Source: Antedon mediterranea (lineage: Eukaryota; Echinodermata; Crinoidea; Comatulida; Antedonidae). From it: a stretch of 64,000 nucleotides of DNA. The position numbers and the translations under genes were made by a program. Below the pieces are notes generated by a model. That model saw only the letters and a list, made by a program, of their open reading frames with translations. It made no database searches and had not been told where the DNA came from. This document shows, in pieces, positions 1-12,419 of the stretch. The DNA lies in assembly GCF_964355755.1 (NCBI RefSeq), contig NC_092679.1:3534001-3598000 (forward strand), read 5' to 3'. Within the stretch, counting starts at the first letter, position 1; every line of letters begins with the position of its first letter.

Positions 1-539
1 ACATTATTCCCGTTATTATTTTGTTCGTTTTTATGAATTTCTATGTTTATGTTTTCAAATTAAAATGATTATTCGTTGAATATGAATGTATCCTGTTATT
101 CTATTGATTATATATATTTGTTTGTTTAACTAACTTACTGCAGTTTTCTAACCTTTTAATTTCCTTTTTAATCAATTCCGGTTTTTTTTAAATGTATAAT
201 GTTATTTATGTTTTTTATTTATAAGTTCTTTAAGAATATGAGTTACATAATCACATTTTTGTCACTTTTTATACCTACAGTAACACTATATTTACTTTGA
301 TGTCTTTAAAACATAAGTTTGCAATAATTGCGAACCTAAGTCGCAAATTGTTAGTTAGATATTCGTTATAATGTCATCATCTCATTTGTTACACTCTTGT
401 GTGTGTGTGACATATAATAAATAAATAAGGGAAGGTACAGGTAGGCCTACGTCGAGGGGAAATTCATTAAATTGTTTCATCAAAAACAATAACTGATCAT
501 AATTAGGTCGGAAACATTAGAACATAAATAGGTACGGTA
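1..539. other. AT-rich non-coding DNA
   Basis: No open frame with protein-like composition and no recognisable repeat boundary. A short GT run lies near 400-410. The stretch around 320-400 weakly resembles the satellite unit that follows and may be a decayed copy. Confidence 0.5.
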
Positions 540-1440
540 ATGTAACCAAATTTTGCAATAAAGATGAGATATTGCGTTGTTCTCTTATGTTATCAATCTT
601 TTCATAGGTCACGTAACGTAATTGAACGAAAGAGTTGAACATATCACAATAAATAATGGTACCTAATTAATTCAGCATTTTCATCAAGTTTTAACAATCT
701 TTGATGTCGGAAACATTCCCAATAATAGAGACTAATTTTCCAATATGTTAGATATTTTATTCAGCTAGCATTTTTTACCTTGATGATGACGGGAACATTT
801 TAAACATAAATTCGCAATAATGGATCATTATTTTAATTGTGCAATGAAGTCGTGTCATCTTGTTCATGATGTGGGAAAAAAGTTTAGATGGGTGAGCGAA
901 ATTCTAAGCAAGCTTAATACATGATACTATAGTTATTTTGAGGTTGGGAACACAACGTGAATTCGCAAATAATTGAACTTAATTTTGCAATGAAGTCGTC
1001 ATCTCGTTTGTTCATATACGATGTGGGAAAAAAGTTTAAATGGGAATGGGGCGGTGAGCGAAATGCTAAACAAGTATTACTTCGAAGTCGGGAACAACTT
1101 AAATTCTCAATAATGCAATGGAACCATTTTGCAATGAAGTCGTGTCATCTATAGTTTGTTCATACGATGTGGAAAGTTTGGATGGGGTGGACAAAATTAA
1201 ATAATTAGTATACATAACACTATAAATTACGTTGAAGTCGGGAACATTATAACTTGAACTCGGGAATTTTATTTTGCAATGAAGTCGGTCTCCTTGTTTG
1301 TTATACGATGTTGGAAACACGTTTAGAGAGGTGGACGAAATTCTAGGAAGCTAAATACAGTAATAACACTAATTATTTTGAGGTCGGGAATATTAGAATT
1401 TATACTTTAATGGAACCTAATTTTGAAATGGAGATTGCAT
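540..1440. repeat. ~145-bp tandem satellite
   Basis: The phrase GCAATGAAGTC recurs at about 841, 987, 1131 and 1276, with a weaker match near 1422 and degenerate ones near 553 and 698, giving a 144-146 bp period. Each unit also carries a 'GTGGGAAAAAAGTTTA'-like block and a 'GAGGTCGGGAAC'-like block in the same order. The small open frames here are by-products of the repeat. Confidence 0.85.
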
Positions 1441-1570
1441 GCCTTATTTTCATCTCGGTTGTTCGTTCCATCTATTCATACGTCGTACATAATGTGGTAC
1501 ATGCATGCACTTAAGTAGGCCTACTGATGATAGTGGGATGGTAATCAAGATATTATTCATTTATTGACAT

Positions 1571-2151
1571 ACAGTAATTTAATTAGCTATCGATGGAATA
1601 TATTTACACATTTGCAGCCTTCACTATTTATAGAATAAAAATGTTATCAGCAATAAATAAGCCATGGGTAAGTCTTTATGGAATTAATATAAAAGTAATA
1701 TGCTATATAACATTGAATGTGAAACATATAACAATAAAGAAACACGTATAGAAAAATGGATAGCTTTAAGAAATACTATTATACTATATAATTTCTAATT
1801 TGCTACGATTATCAGAAAAGGAATTACTGTGATGACAAGTTACAGGTGGTACTGATCTATTATGTTTTATATTTTGTTTCATCTTGTATTGTATGATCCG
1901 AGTTGTAAAATGAAAACCAACAAATGAAAATGAAAAACTCACAAATTCTTTATGTGTCAAATATTTAAAAACGAGATAGATGATAATGATGATCACTGTC
2001 AAGTGTATATAGAAAAAATATAAGACAATTAATGAAAATAGGAGGTAATACGGAATTCATAAATGTAAAAATGTTATCTGATGAATTATAACGACATTTA
2101 GAATTAACAATGTGTTAAATAATATGATTTTATGTAATGACATTAGATAAT
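1571..2151. repeat. ~590-bp duplicated block, copy 1
   Basis: This block recurs almost unchanged at 2790-3386. Both begin ACAGTAATTTAATTAGC and end at CATTAGATAAT. Copies differ by small indels and scattered substitutions, so the duplication is fairly recent. No coding potential seen. Confidence 0.9.
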
Positions 2152-2643
2152 ATGAATTTGAATAAAAGTTGTGTTTGCGCCACAAAAGAGAGAGATCATT
2201 ATCATCTATCTCGTTTTAAAATATATTACACATACAGAATTTTGTTACAACAAAACCGCTCTAAAAGGGATTGGTTATACAATTGAGGAAACTCATAATT
2301 GAGGGCTTGGTATTTATTTTAAGACTAGGCAAAAACACAGCAATTCTACGAAAAACCAACGATTTTGACCATATTAGGCTTGAAAACAACAATTTCATCA
2401 TTTATTAATATAGGCAGAAAGACAATATTTGCGGCTCGTCTTGACAAACTGAACACATCAATGAATTCAAGATAACAAAACAATGGATACATCTTATTTT
2501 TCTACATTGTTTATAATTTGGTGTCTTAAACTGGGAGATCATCATGTCAACAAAGATACCCATATGACTTCGGTATCTATGAATTATTATATAGCAAATC
2601 GATAAGTTATGTTATTTCATCCTCTCTACATCTTTTTATTTAT

Positions 2644-2776
2644 ATATATCCGTATTTTTATCCTCTCTATATCCGTATTTTTATCCTCTCTATATCCGTA
2701 TTTTTATCCTCTCTATATCCGTATTTTTATCCTCTCTATATCCGTATTTTTATCCTCTCTATAATATCCGTATTTG
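2644..2776. repeat. 23-bp minisatellite
   Basis: About six units containing CCGTATTTTTATCCTC spaced 23 bp apart (CCG at 2650, 2673, 2696, 2719, 2742, then an altered last unit). It lies just before duplicated block copy 2. Confidence 0.9.
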
Positions 2777-2789
2777 TTGCACTCTACGT

Positions 2790-3386
2790 ACAGTAATTTA
2801 ATTAGCTATCGATGGAATAGTAGATTATATTTACACATTTGCAGCCTTCACTATTTATAGAATAAAAATGTTATCAGCATTAAATAAGCCATGGGTAAGT
2901 CTTTATGGAATTAATATAAAAGTAATATGTTATATAACATTGAATGTGAAACATATAACAATAAAGAAACACGTATAGAAAAATGGATAGCTTTAAGAAA
3001 TACTATTATAGGCTACTAATATAATTTCTAATTTGCTACGATTATCAGAAAAGGAATTACTGTGATGACGAGTTACAGGTGGTACTGATATGTTTTATAT
3101 TTTGTTTCATCTTGTATTGTGATCCGGGTTGTAAAATGATGAAAACCAACAAATGAAAAACGAAAAACTCACAAATTCTTTAGCCTATGTGTCAAATATT
3201 TAAAAACGAGATAGATGATAATGATGATCACTGTCAAGTGTATACAGAAAAAATATAAGACAATTAATGAAAATAGGAGGTAATACGGAATTCATAAATG
3301 TAAAAATGTTATCTGATGAATTATAACGACATTTAGAATTAACAATGTGTTAAATAATATGATTTTATGTAATGACATTAGATAAT
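2790..3386. repeat. ~590-bp duplicated block, copy 2
   Basis: Near-identical to 1571-2151. A 23-bp minisatellite precedes it and a 22-bp version of the same minisatellite follows it, so block and minisatellite appear to have been amplified together. Confidence 0.9.
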
Positions 3387-3577
3387 GTATCCGTATTTTT
3401 ATCCTCATATATCCGTATTTTTATCCTCATATATCCGTATTTTTATCCTCATATATCCGTATTTTTATCCTCATATATCCGTATTTTTATCCTCATATAT
3501 CCGTATTTTTATCCTCATATATCCGTATTTTTATCCTCATATATCCGTATTTTTATCCTCATATATCCGTATTTGGT
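3387..3577. repeat. 22-bp minisatellite
   Basis: Nine units with CCGTATTTTTATCCTC at exactly 22-bp spacing (CCG at 3391 through 3567). It differs from the upstream array by one base of period. The long Tyr/Pro/Phe-rich open frames across it arise because the unit has no stop in some frames; they are not genes. Confidence 0.95.
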
Positions 3578-3627
3578 AATACGATCGTTATGTGTGCTTT
3601 TCATTTGCTCTTTTTTTTCAAATTGTT

Positions 3628-3943
3628 AAAGATGTATTGTCCCCCAAAAACATGAACAATTTTGAATAATTCAATCAGAATTTGAATATGTTATTTTGTA
3701 GTTTTGATAAAATTAATCACTTCCATAAAAAAAAAAAACCAAAAAAATAATGTTTTCACTTGTAAAATGACAAAATAAATAGTTAAATCCAACCAAAAAT
3801 CCATTGGCTGGCAGCCAATTTGACCATTTTTGACTTATAATTACATTTCTCGGGTAAATACATTTTTTTTTCGATCCAATTTCCAATTAAATAGAATATT
3901 CAACAAATTAAGAATTATTTTTTCAGAGGGACAATACATCTTT
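3628..3943. mobile_element. MITE family B, full copy
   Basis: Inverted ends AAAGATGTATTGTC (3628) and GACAATACATCTTT (3930-3943). The interior includes a 'GGCTGGCAGCCA'-like palindrome. A second full copy is at 34220-34542 in a PARP intron and a partial one ends at 37242. No transposase is encoded. Confidence 0.8.
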
Positions 3944-4224
3944 ATCCTTCACACTCATTATACCTGGGACGATTTGACAATCCTAAACTTTTCGATTACG
4001 CAAACAAACTACAGTATGAGTTCATTAAATGAAAAATATCTAAAATGGTTTTGATTTCAAAATGATGAATTAAAGCAAGAACTTACTTTGTTTAGATAAT
4101 TCGGATTCTTTAAATGAAAGGCGATTAACGATCTCCGTGCGTGGTTTAAATGTTGCCAGCTAAGTTCAACACAAGAGAGATGTGGCCAGTGTGGCCAGCG
4201 AGCGAAATGAAATTATGCTAGGTG

Positions 4225-4340
4225 GCAGCACAAAATTATGCCAGATTATGCCAGACACAATTAAGGCTAAAAGTGCACCAAAACAGTGAATAAGAGGGCG
4301 GTTTATGTGTATGTTTTATGTACCACAAAGGTGGGAAGCC

Positions 4341-4372
<32 letters not shown>

Positions 4373-4600
4373 CTTCGGGTTTTCAGCCAAATTATGCTAG
4401 ATTGTGTACAAATTATGCCAGATTTTTTCGCAATTATGCCAGATAATATGCTAAATCGTGGTGAATATGTTGTATGTTTGCGTTTTTCAAATTATGCCAG
4501 ATTATGCCAGATTTCCTAAAATTATGCCTAGCATAAATGCCAGATGCCAGATGGGTCAAAATTATGCCAGACGGCATAATTATGCCAGATTTGGCCACTA
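4225..4600. repeat. ATTATGCCAGA short repeats with poly-A tract
   Basis: Many irregularly spaced copies of ATTATGCCAGA, interrupted by a run of about 28 A near 4341-4368. The flanks carry TGTGGCCAG repeats (about 4190 and 4608). Apparent reading frames here reflect the repeat. Confidence 0.75.
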
Positions 4601-5059
4601 TGGATGTGGCCAGCTAGCGACACACCCAGTGTATGGCGTTCACGATTGCGGCTAATGAATATGCATGAGATTGAGCTAACGTTAGAATAGTCCACTGAAC
4701 GAGCAGTGTAGACTGAGCCATAGGAGTGAAAATACATTGAATGATGCGATTTTGTACTCAAATTGTGTGAGAAAAATTTTAGACTCAATTCGTGCAAGAG
4801 AGTGTTTCAATGAACCCCTTCTTAAACAAGCTCAACTGGCAACCATCTGCTTAATTTATAAATTGTGATATTATTATTATGTAAATTAAAAATATTGATG
4901 GTTTTTATGAATATGTATAGATAAGTAAGTAAACATGGCACGTGACGAAACTCAAAATTACCCGAATAACATGAAAATAAAATATAATGTAACCAAGAAA
5001 ATCGAAACTAAATTGCGTGTGTGTGTCTTTGGTTTTTTTTTACTGATAACGATGCCATG

Positions 5060-5700
<641 letters not shown>

Positions 5701-6007
5701 ATTTAATACAAGATTGGTGATAGCAAATGGGCATCAAAAAAATGTAGAGTTAGGGTTACTATTCAAAAACTATAATTACAGAGTTAAATGTTATGTCTTC
5801 TGTCAAGTAAAAACAATAAATATCTTTAACTTAAAAGAGAAATTTCAGTATCAATTAAATTATTATATTTTATTGTTAATAATGCGAAAAATCAATTTCT
5901 CAATCAACTTTCTATGCGTTTCATGTCATTTTAAATATGTAAACATTTCCACGCGCACAATTTTTTTTCAGTTTTCCTATGCCAAAATGTTGACATAGTA
6001 AAAAGTT

Positions 6008-6142
6008 AAGCTCTGTCTACACTATCAAACTTTATGCGACAACACAAATGTGATGTGCCCAGATATGGACATGATGATGTCATATCACTACCACAGCATA
6101 TCACTGCCATATTTGGGCATATCACACATTTTTTGTCAAACT
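6008..6142. mobile_element. MITE family A, 3'-degraded copy
   Basis: Master description of the family: ends AAGCTCTGTCTACACTATC and its inverse, length ~125-190 bp, interior with TGTGATGTGCCCATATATGG, GACATGATGATGTCAT and CATATTTGGGCATATCAC. In this copy the right terminal repeat is lost after the TTTTTTGTCAAACTA segment. Confidence 0.85.
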
Positions 6143-6363
6143 ATAGTTAAAATTTTACTACTGTAAAACCTTGATAAAAAGCCAATAGACTTCTTTTTTT
6201 AGTACTCAGTCTTGGGTCAGCCCCTTTTCAAGATGGTTTTTTCCAAGATGGGCTTCTTTTCAGGATTACTTTTCAAAACTAATGAGGGGACTTCTTTCGA
6301 ATGTACAATAAACTAGAAATGTTGACATATTCAGTAGTAAAATAAAAAACATAACTCTACTAT

Positions 6364-8128
6364 CAGGCCCGTATGCAGCATTTATAATGGGGGGGTGCGA
6401 GCGAAGCGAGCAACAATGGCTGGGGGCCAGGGGGCCGCCAAGGGCCCCCGGTCAGGGTCCAGGGGCCGAAGGCCCTGGAAAAATTTGCGTTATTTGACGT
6501 TCTAAAGACTGATGTAAGACTCTCTGTTGTGGCTTGGGCTAGTTGAACGATGGACACCAGAACTTAACGCTTTCATGATGAGGCCAACTCAGCAGGGGTG
6601 GCGCCAGGATCTTCCCGACGCGGGGGCTACATTCCCCGACGAGGGGGCTATGCGAGCATCACTAGGCTGAGGGCCAGGGGCCGCCAAGGGCCCCCGGTGG
6701 GTCCAGGGGGCGAAGCCCCCGGAAGCAACGCGTTCTAGCGTCATTTGAGGTCTTTTTAATCAGATTTAGGGTAGCCATTTTTTCCATTTTTTATAATGCA
6801 TAAATAAAATACTGCGTGCAAAAAAACGATGCGCGATGACTGTTTCAATCCATATTTTTCAATTTAAAAAATAAAAGTTCAAAGAAAATTTTGAAAAATA
6901 GAGTTGGAGGTCCCGGAAATTGGACTTATTATACTTCAAAACATGAAAAAAAATATATAAGTCCCTATCATGGGTTGTGACTGAGCTAAGAAATGCTTGA
7001 AAAATAGAGATGTTAGGTCCCGGAAAATGTACTTCTTGTTCTTCGAAATATGACCAGCTTTATTGTTGGGGCTGAGCTAAGAAAATGTTTAAAACTAGAG
7101 CTGCAGGTCTTCAAAAAATTGCATTTTATACTTTGGAAACATCAGGCCTAGAGGCTTAAAAAACGCAAGCGTAGACCTTTTTCAGTCGGGGAAAAAAGTT
7201 TATTCCTCCCAGGTGTATGCATGCGTACCATCTGGACTTCCGAGTGGTGAGAAATTCATGACATACAGGATATTGAAAATGTAATAACTATAGCTATAAT
7301 GTTGGCTAAGCGAAAATGGCATGTTTTTTTGTTTAGTAATGGATGAAAAATTTATTTTAGGTGCCCCACGGTACAGAAGGTTACTTGTAAATTAAAAAAT
7401 TGGTGAACAAACGAACAATTAACATAATTCGTTTTTGCTGTAGTGTAGCGTACGTCGACGCAGTACACGACGTAACCGTCGGTAAACTTCGCCTGGAAAA
7501 TAACACATTACACATTTTGGTCCCTGGATGAAACTTGATATCACGCGTCTCGACCCAACGTTGAACGATTCGTACAAAGGGATACCGCCAGACAAGTGCG
7601 TACCTAGCTATTGTTTAGTAGTAAGTTAGATCGCTGGCAATAATGAATGCATATAAAGTGCATAATATCACTCTGACGTACTCTCACGGTCAATGAAACG
7701 TCGCGGTTTTCTAGGCGCTGAAGCTAGCTACGAAGTGAACGCGAACGCTTTTTACTGTATATTATATTCCCCGACAAAAAGTACACGTGTTCCCTGACGT
7801 TAAGTTGTATTTCTCCAGCAAACACTTTACCGCGTACCGCGTACATGAAGCGCTAAGCTATTGCTTGTCGTCACATGATCGACTGCGCATGTTTTATATC
7901 GAGTTTGTAGTCAGTTTAGATTCCGTAATTTAATTACCGGTATTTTTTCATTTTATATTAGCATATTTTTGTTTGTATACCATTGATAATGTAAATTTTG
8001 TATATATATAATGATATTGTCTTTAGTTAAACAAGACAAGAAAAAATACCAACCGAGGAAATAGTGGACCTTTTGGGACTTGGGGGGGTGCGTCTGCACC
8101 CAACGCACCCCCCCTGGATACGGGCCTG
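6364..8128. mobile_element. Non-autonomous DNA transposon, 1,765 bp
   Basis: The left end begins CAGGCCCGTATGCAG and, after a short insertion, GGGGGGGTGCG; the right end is the inverse (CGCACCCCCCCTGGATACGGGCCTG). The element is flanked by ACTAT on both sides (6359-6363 and 8129-8133), a 5-bp target-site duplication. The interior has two related GC-rich palindromic blocks (about 6424-6480 and 6669-6722, with GGCCGCCAAGGGCCCCCGG). No transposase frame is visible, so it would have to be mobilised in trans. Superfamily not assigned. Confidence 0.85.
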
Positions 8129-8577
8129 ACTATGTTGACATTTCTTCAAAAAGGATTTCCACAAGAAAGCCCAGATCTCTTCAATTCGTTGAACTAACGG
8201 CACTCCGAGAGTGCATAATATACTCCTACTGTAAAATTCTAGCTAGCTAGGCCTCTTAATTATTTCCAATTAATTATTTGAAAACAGTAAAAAAATTAAC
8301 AATCTGTATTCAAAGACAAAAAAAATGTTTTCTTGAATATCAATATGCCATTTTGATGTTATAACAGTTGTTCAATTTGACCAAAAATATGAAAATATTG
8401 ACCTTAAAAATTGTAATTTAAACCATTATTTAACCAAGAACTAATATTTTGTCTAATTTAAACCATTTTATATATGATTTTAATATTTTTTAAACTACAT
8501 ACAGTACCATATCAATCTACACTAATATACATTATCGAATTAGAATTATTATTTTACTGGACAAAATCGATTTTAAA

Positions 8578-8697
8578 TTCCCGCCCAAACGGAACAAAAA
8601 GGCTACAATCAATGAAAAGGCGTCGTTAACGCGGACGATTGTGATTGGCCAATTCAAGAAATACCTTCCGACAGTGAGCCATGAGTAGGCTATAAAG
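8578..8697 (+). promoter_or_regulatory. H2A-1 promoter elements
   Basis: E2F-like TTCCCGCCC at 8578-8586, GCGGACG at 8631-8637, a back-to-back CCAAT pair (ATTGGCCAAT, 8644-8653) and a TATAAAG box at 8691-8697, about 70 nt before the ATG. Confidence 0.75.
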
Positions 8698-8761
8698 TCG
8701 CGGTCAAAATTACATTTGGCATTATCTTTCGATTTAGTAAACCGAAATACGCAAGCTATAA

Positions 8762-9142
<381 letters not shown>

Positions 9143-9168
9143 ATCATCGCAGCGAACTCAAAACAAAC

Positions 9169-9184
9169 GGCTCTTTTCAGAGCC
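9169..9184 (+). terminator. Histone 3'-end stem-loop, H2A-1
   Basis: GGCTCTTTTCAGAGCC, 6-bp stem with TTTC loop, 26 nt after the stop. An A/G-rich CAAAAGAAAT follows ~10 nt later as the probable U7 snRNP binding element. Confidence 0.95.
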
Positions 9185-9309
9185 AACAAATGAACAAAAG
9201 AAATTTGATTTGCAACTCTACTCTATGTTGTCTCTGTATTATTGTATATTTTTGTTATTGTATTTAAAAAAAAGTTTTTTTCTATATGCCATAGACCTAT
9301 ATATATAAT

Positions 9310-10220
9310 TATGTTAAATGGAAACAAATACTTAAAATTAAAAGAATAGAAGAATACAGAATAGGCAATCAAAACAAATTAAAACATTTGAACTTCAGCA
9401 GTTAATAAAAACCAAAAACGCATTGACTCCCATTTAATTATAATGTGCAATATTTTCATTTCCTACGAATCATGGAGGTATAAAAAACTTACCTCCATGT
9501 ACCAACTGAGGCATGATACTTGACATGACAAATGCATAGGCCTATAGTATACATTTAAGTGCATGCTTAGTGGTTTAATATTAAAACCATATAAATAAAT
9601 GGTTTACATTAGACAAAATATTAGTATGCTTTTAAATTACATTTTGTTTTCTATTAAATTGTTGGTCAAACTGTCATAGGGCTTCACAAATTACTACAAT
9701 ATATTGATATTCAAGAAAAACATGTAGAACAAATATTTGTTTGCAGGAGGACAGTATGCCTTTCAATACAGATTATTCATTTGTTATTATGGCTGGATAC
9801 TGTTTTCAAATATTAATTGGACATAAGATGCCTAGCTAGTTAGTTAAGTTGAATCATTAGTCTCAAACTAGTTTGACAAAATAAATATGATATGGTAGTG
9901 ATGTTCCCAAATATGGTAGTGATTTGACATCATCATGTACATATATGGGCACATCACATGTTTTTGTCACATTTGATACAGAGCTTTATTCTAGTAAGTA
10001 GGCCTACCGGTACTACATACACTTGCCCTAGAGTCGTACCTGTAATATTAATTGAATTTCTATACTACTTTATTTTTTTTAATCAATGGTGCATCCTGAA
10101 ACAAAATTACAAGAACAACATTTTTCCATAAAAACATGTAAACACAAACTATCTATACCGGTATATATAATGTGTGTTTATAATATATATAATATACATA
10201 ATATATGTATTTGAACAATA
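9310..10220. other. Intergenic H2A-H1, first part
   Basis: AT-rich. It holds a degraded MITE A copy at 9862-9986 and several TAGGCCTA palindromes. No gene seen. Confidence 0.5.
9862..9986. mobile_element. MITE family A, partial copy
   Basis: Starts inside the left half at CAAACTAGTTTGAC and keeps the GATGTTCCCAAATATGG, GACATCATCATG and GGGCACATCACA segments, ending at a worn ACAGAGCTTT terminus. It is the only family A copy inside the histone cluster. Confidence 0.75.
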
Positions 10221-10229
10221 CCCATGAAA

Positions 10230-10296
10230 GCCCCAGTGGTCTAAGTGGTTAGGACATCTGCATATCAAGCAGGCGGTCCGAGTCTCGGTTGGAGCG
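10230..10296 (+). tRNA. tRNA-like sequence, probably tRNA pseudogene or SINE head
   Basis: An acceptor pair (GCCCCAG with TTGGAGC, one mismatch and a G-T), a D-arm, and an anticodon stem CTGC/GCAG around loop ATATCAA (would read ATC, Asp) are visible, with a B-box-like GGTCCGAGTCT and a following T run. The T-stem pairs poorly, so a working tRNA is unlikely. Confidence 0.4.
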
Positions 10297-10550
10297 ACTT
10301 TTTCTCATTCTCATCTTTATCGTTTCAAATTAATTAATTACAAATTTCAGTATATCACCGGGCGGTTTAGAATTAATGTTCATTGCCTGATGTGTTTATA
10401 ATATTATATATATATATATATAAATCCAAAGGCAAATTACTGAAAAAATGACAATGCTGTGGGTATCAGTGGCTGGATCTCAATGGAGATACAAAATAAA
10501 AGCGAAAAGCTAAATCAAAACGAGAAGTAAAACAGCCAGAAAAGTTAGCA

Positions 10551-10585
10551 GAGCTTTCGGGCAACACTAGCCCTTCATCAGTGCA
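10551..10585 (-). repeat. Penelope-type ribozyme-like motif
   Basis: Read on -, CTGATGA is followed by GGGC, a loop, GCCC and then GAAAGC, the order of hammerhead-ribozyme core blocks. There is one extra base between CTGATGA and the stem. A comparable arrangement occurs at 49732-49770. No reverse transcriptase lies beside it. Confidence 0.45.
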
Positions 10586-10639
10586 AGTGAAGGAATTAAC
10601 TATATATATAGGCCTATATATATATATTATAGTTCCATG

Positions 10640-11520
10640 AAAATACTCAGTGTACTGTACGTTCAACCATTCGGACTGTACATTTTAAAATTAAAATTTA
10701 TCCAGTAAAATATAGAAGGGTACCCCCATTTAGTAATAAATTACTGAAAAAAGCCGTGTTGTAATTTGTTCTGCAATGTCGTTCAAAATCCCATTTATTT
10801 ACATTTGGTAAATTATTGGTATTATTAGTTATTTCATTGGTATATATCATGATTTTGTTCTTTTTTAAATTAAAATAAATGAATGTACCCCTGTGCAATC
10901 AGACCAGGAGTTGTAACACATCCTACCTTAGTGATATACAACATGCAAAATAAAATAATACACTCTGACATAATATAATATAATCGGCCTATGCAAAGTA
11001 CTTATTATAAATTATGTTATGTCACATACAACAATTACTTCTCAATAATTTAATATCTATTATGAAAAAATATTTACTGAACTTACAAATGAAAACTAAG
11101 CATAATTGTTCAGAAATCTAGGAAATGTTCTGTATACAGCATACTGAATGCACACATTACCTTTTTTTATTTGTTCATATACTTTGTTCAAGACATCAAC
11201 ATTACTGCCTTAAAACTAAATGTAAAATGCATCTAAATTCATTAAATCCCATATAAATATTAAATTACATATTGTTAAGTTTCTATATTAGATATTTTTT
11301 TGATGTAAAATAAATGCTGTAATTAAAAAAATTAATAATTAGTAAGTATAATGTGTTTTGAAAATATTAACTGACAAGTTTCAATGCTTATATCTATTTA
11401 ATAAAACGGATTAATCTAAATTAAACATCACATATAGAATAAAAATGTTTTGTAGAATACTATACTCCAAATATTTCCATTAAAATATGAAAAATAATGC
11501 TTTAAATGTGTATTTAAACA
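10640..11520. other. Intergenic, no gene seen
   Basis: Very AT-rich, with short AT microsatellites near its start. No coding or repeat structure that I can support. Confidence 0.5.
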
Positions 11521-11563
11521 CAAAAAGAAACACAATTTATGAAATGTTTAATCGAACTCTCTC

Positions 11564-11622
11564 AAACACAAAAGGGCGGTGAGATGACGTTTTCGTCCAC
11601 GTCCGCAATAACGCTAATAAAA
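11564..11622 (+). promoter_or_regulatory. H1 promoter elements
   Basis: The H1-specific box AAACACA (11564-11570) is followed by GGGCGG (11574-11579), the usual pairing in animal H1 promoters. ACGTCCGCA lies at 11599-11607 and an AATAAAAG TATA-like box at about 11616. Confidence 0.75.
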
Positions 11623-11719
11623 GTGGAGTTAAGTCAGTGCGTTGCATCACTCAACTCAACCAACCAACTCAACTTGTTATTCGTACTGTTTAGAAAAGTT
11701 ATTGTATTCTACATTCAAT

Positions 11720-12301
11720 ATGGCTGATCAAGCTAAAACTAAGAAGAAGCCTGCAGCTAAGAAGCCGTCTGCTCACCCAACGTACATCGACATGATTACG
11801 GCTGCAATCGGTGCTTTGAAGGAGAGAAACGGCTCATCTCGTCAGGCTATTGCTAAGTACCTCCTAGCCAACTACAAAGTTGATCCAATAACCATGAAAA
11901 CTCATCTCCGTATGGCTTTGAAACGTGGTGTCGAAAGCAACAAACTTGTTCAACCAAAAGGTACAGGAGCCAGCGGTTCATTCAAACTAAACCAGGCTGC
12001 AGCCAAGGCTGATGCAGCTGCCAAGGCAAAGAAAGAAAAGGCAAAGAAGAAAGCAGCTGCAGACAAGGAAAAAACTGTTGCAAAGAAGGCCAAGAAACCA
12101 GCAGCAAAGAAGACCAAGAAACCAGCTGCAAAGAAAGCTACCAAATCCAAGTCACCCAAGAAGGCTAAGAAGTCTGAAAAGAAGGCATCCTCCAAGCCTA
12201 AGAAGGCAACCAAGTCTCCTAAGAAGCCAAAGACAAAGAAGCCTAAAAAGCCCAAAGCTAAAAAGGCATCGAAGTCACCAAAGAAGGCTGCCAAGAAGTA
12301 A
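11720..12301 (+). CDS. H1: Linker histone H1
   Basis: Linker histone of 193 aa, intronless; binds linker DNA at the nucleosome entry/exit and compacts chromatin. The short N-tail is [20 protein letters not shown]; the winged-helix globular domain runs from about residue 19 to 95 ([20 protein letters not shown], then [20 protein letters not shown]). The C-terminal ~100 residues are almost entirely Lys, Ala and Pro with KSPK and SPKK motifs, the usual CDK-phosphorylated tail. The frame stays open 26 codons upstream, but the Met at 11720 starts the family-like N-tail and fits the promoter spacing. Second gene of the quintet. The long - strand open frame across its tail is a composition shadow. 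Confidence 0.98.
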   Translation: MADQAKTKKKPAAKKPSAHPTYIDMITAAIGALKERNGSSRQAIAKYLLANYKVDPITMKTHLRMALKRGVESNKLVQPKGTGASGSFKLNQAAAKADAAAKAKKEKAKKKAAADKEKTVAKKAKKPAAKKTKKPAAKKATKSKSPKKAKKSEKKASSKPKKATKSPKKPKTKKPKKPKAKKASKSPKKAAKK

Positions 12302-12330
12302 ATTATTACTAAATCAATTCCAAACCAAAA

Positions 12331-12346
12331 GGCTCTTTTCAGAGCC
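12331..12346 (+). terminator. Histone 3'-end stem-loop, H1
   Basis: Same 16-mer as the core histone genes, 29 nt after the stop, followed by CACAAAAGAGATT as the probable U7 site. Confidence 0.95.
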
Positions 12347-12419
12347 ACCATTTGCACAAAAGAGATTAATTTGCATTTGTGGTTTATTTTTGCTTTTATA
12401 TACACACCCAATACATATT

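Noticed and set aside
2644-3577. Possible CRISPR-like regular repeats
   Set aside because: Contiguous tandem units without unique spacers, in a eukaryotic genome.
3372-3629. Long Tyr/Phe/Pro/Ser-rich open frames on +
   Set aside because: Produced by the 22-bp minisatellite, which lacks stops; no other coding evidence.
10230-10296. Functional tRNA-Asp
   Set aside because: The T-stem does not pair and the B box departs from consensus, so kept only as a tRNA-like sequence.
10551-10585. Canonical active hammerhead ribozyme
   Set aside because: An extra base separates the CTGATGA core from stem II, and a stem I partner is not evident; reported only as ribozyme-like.
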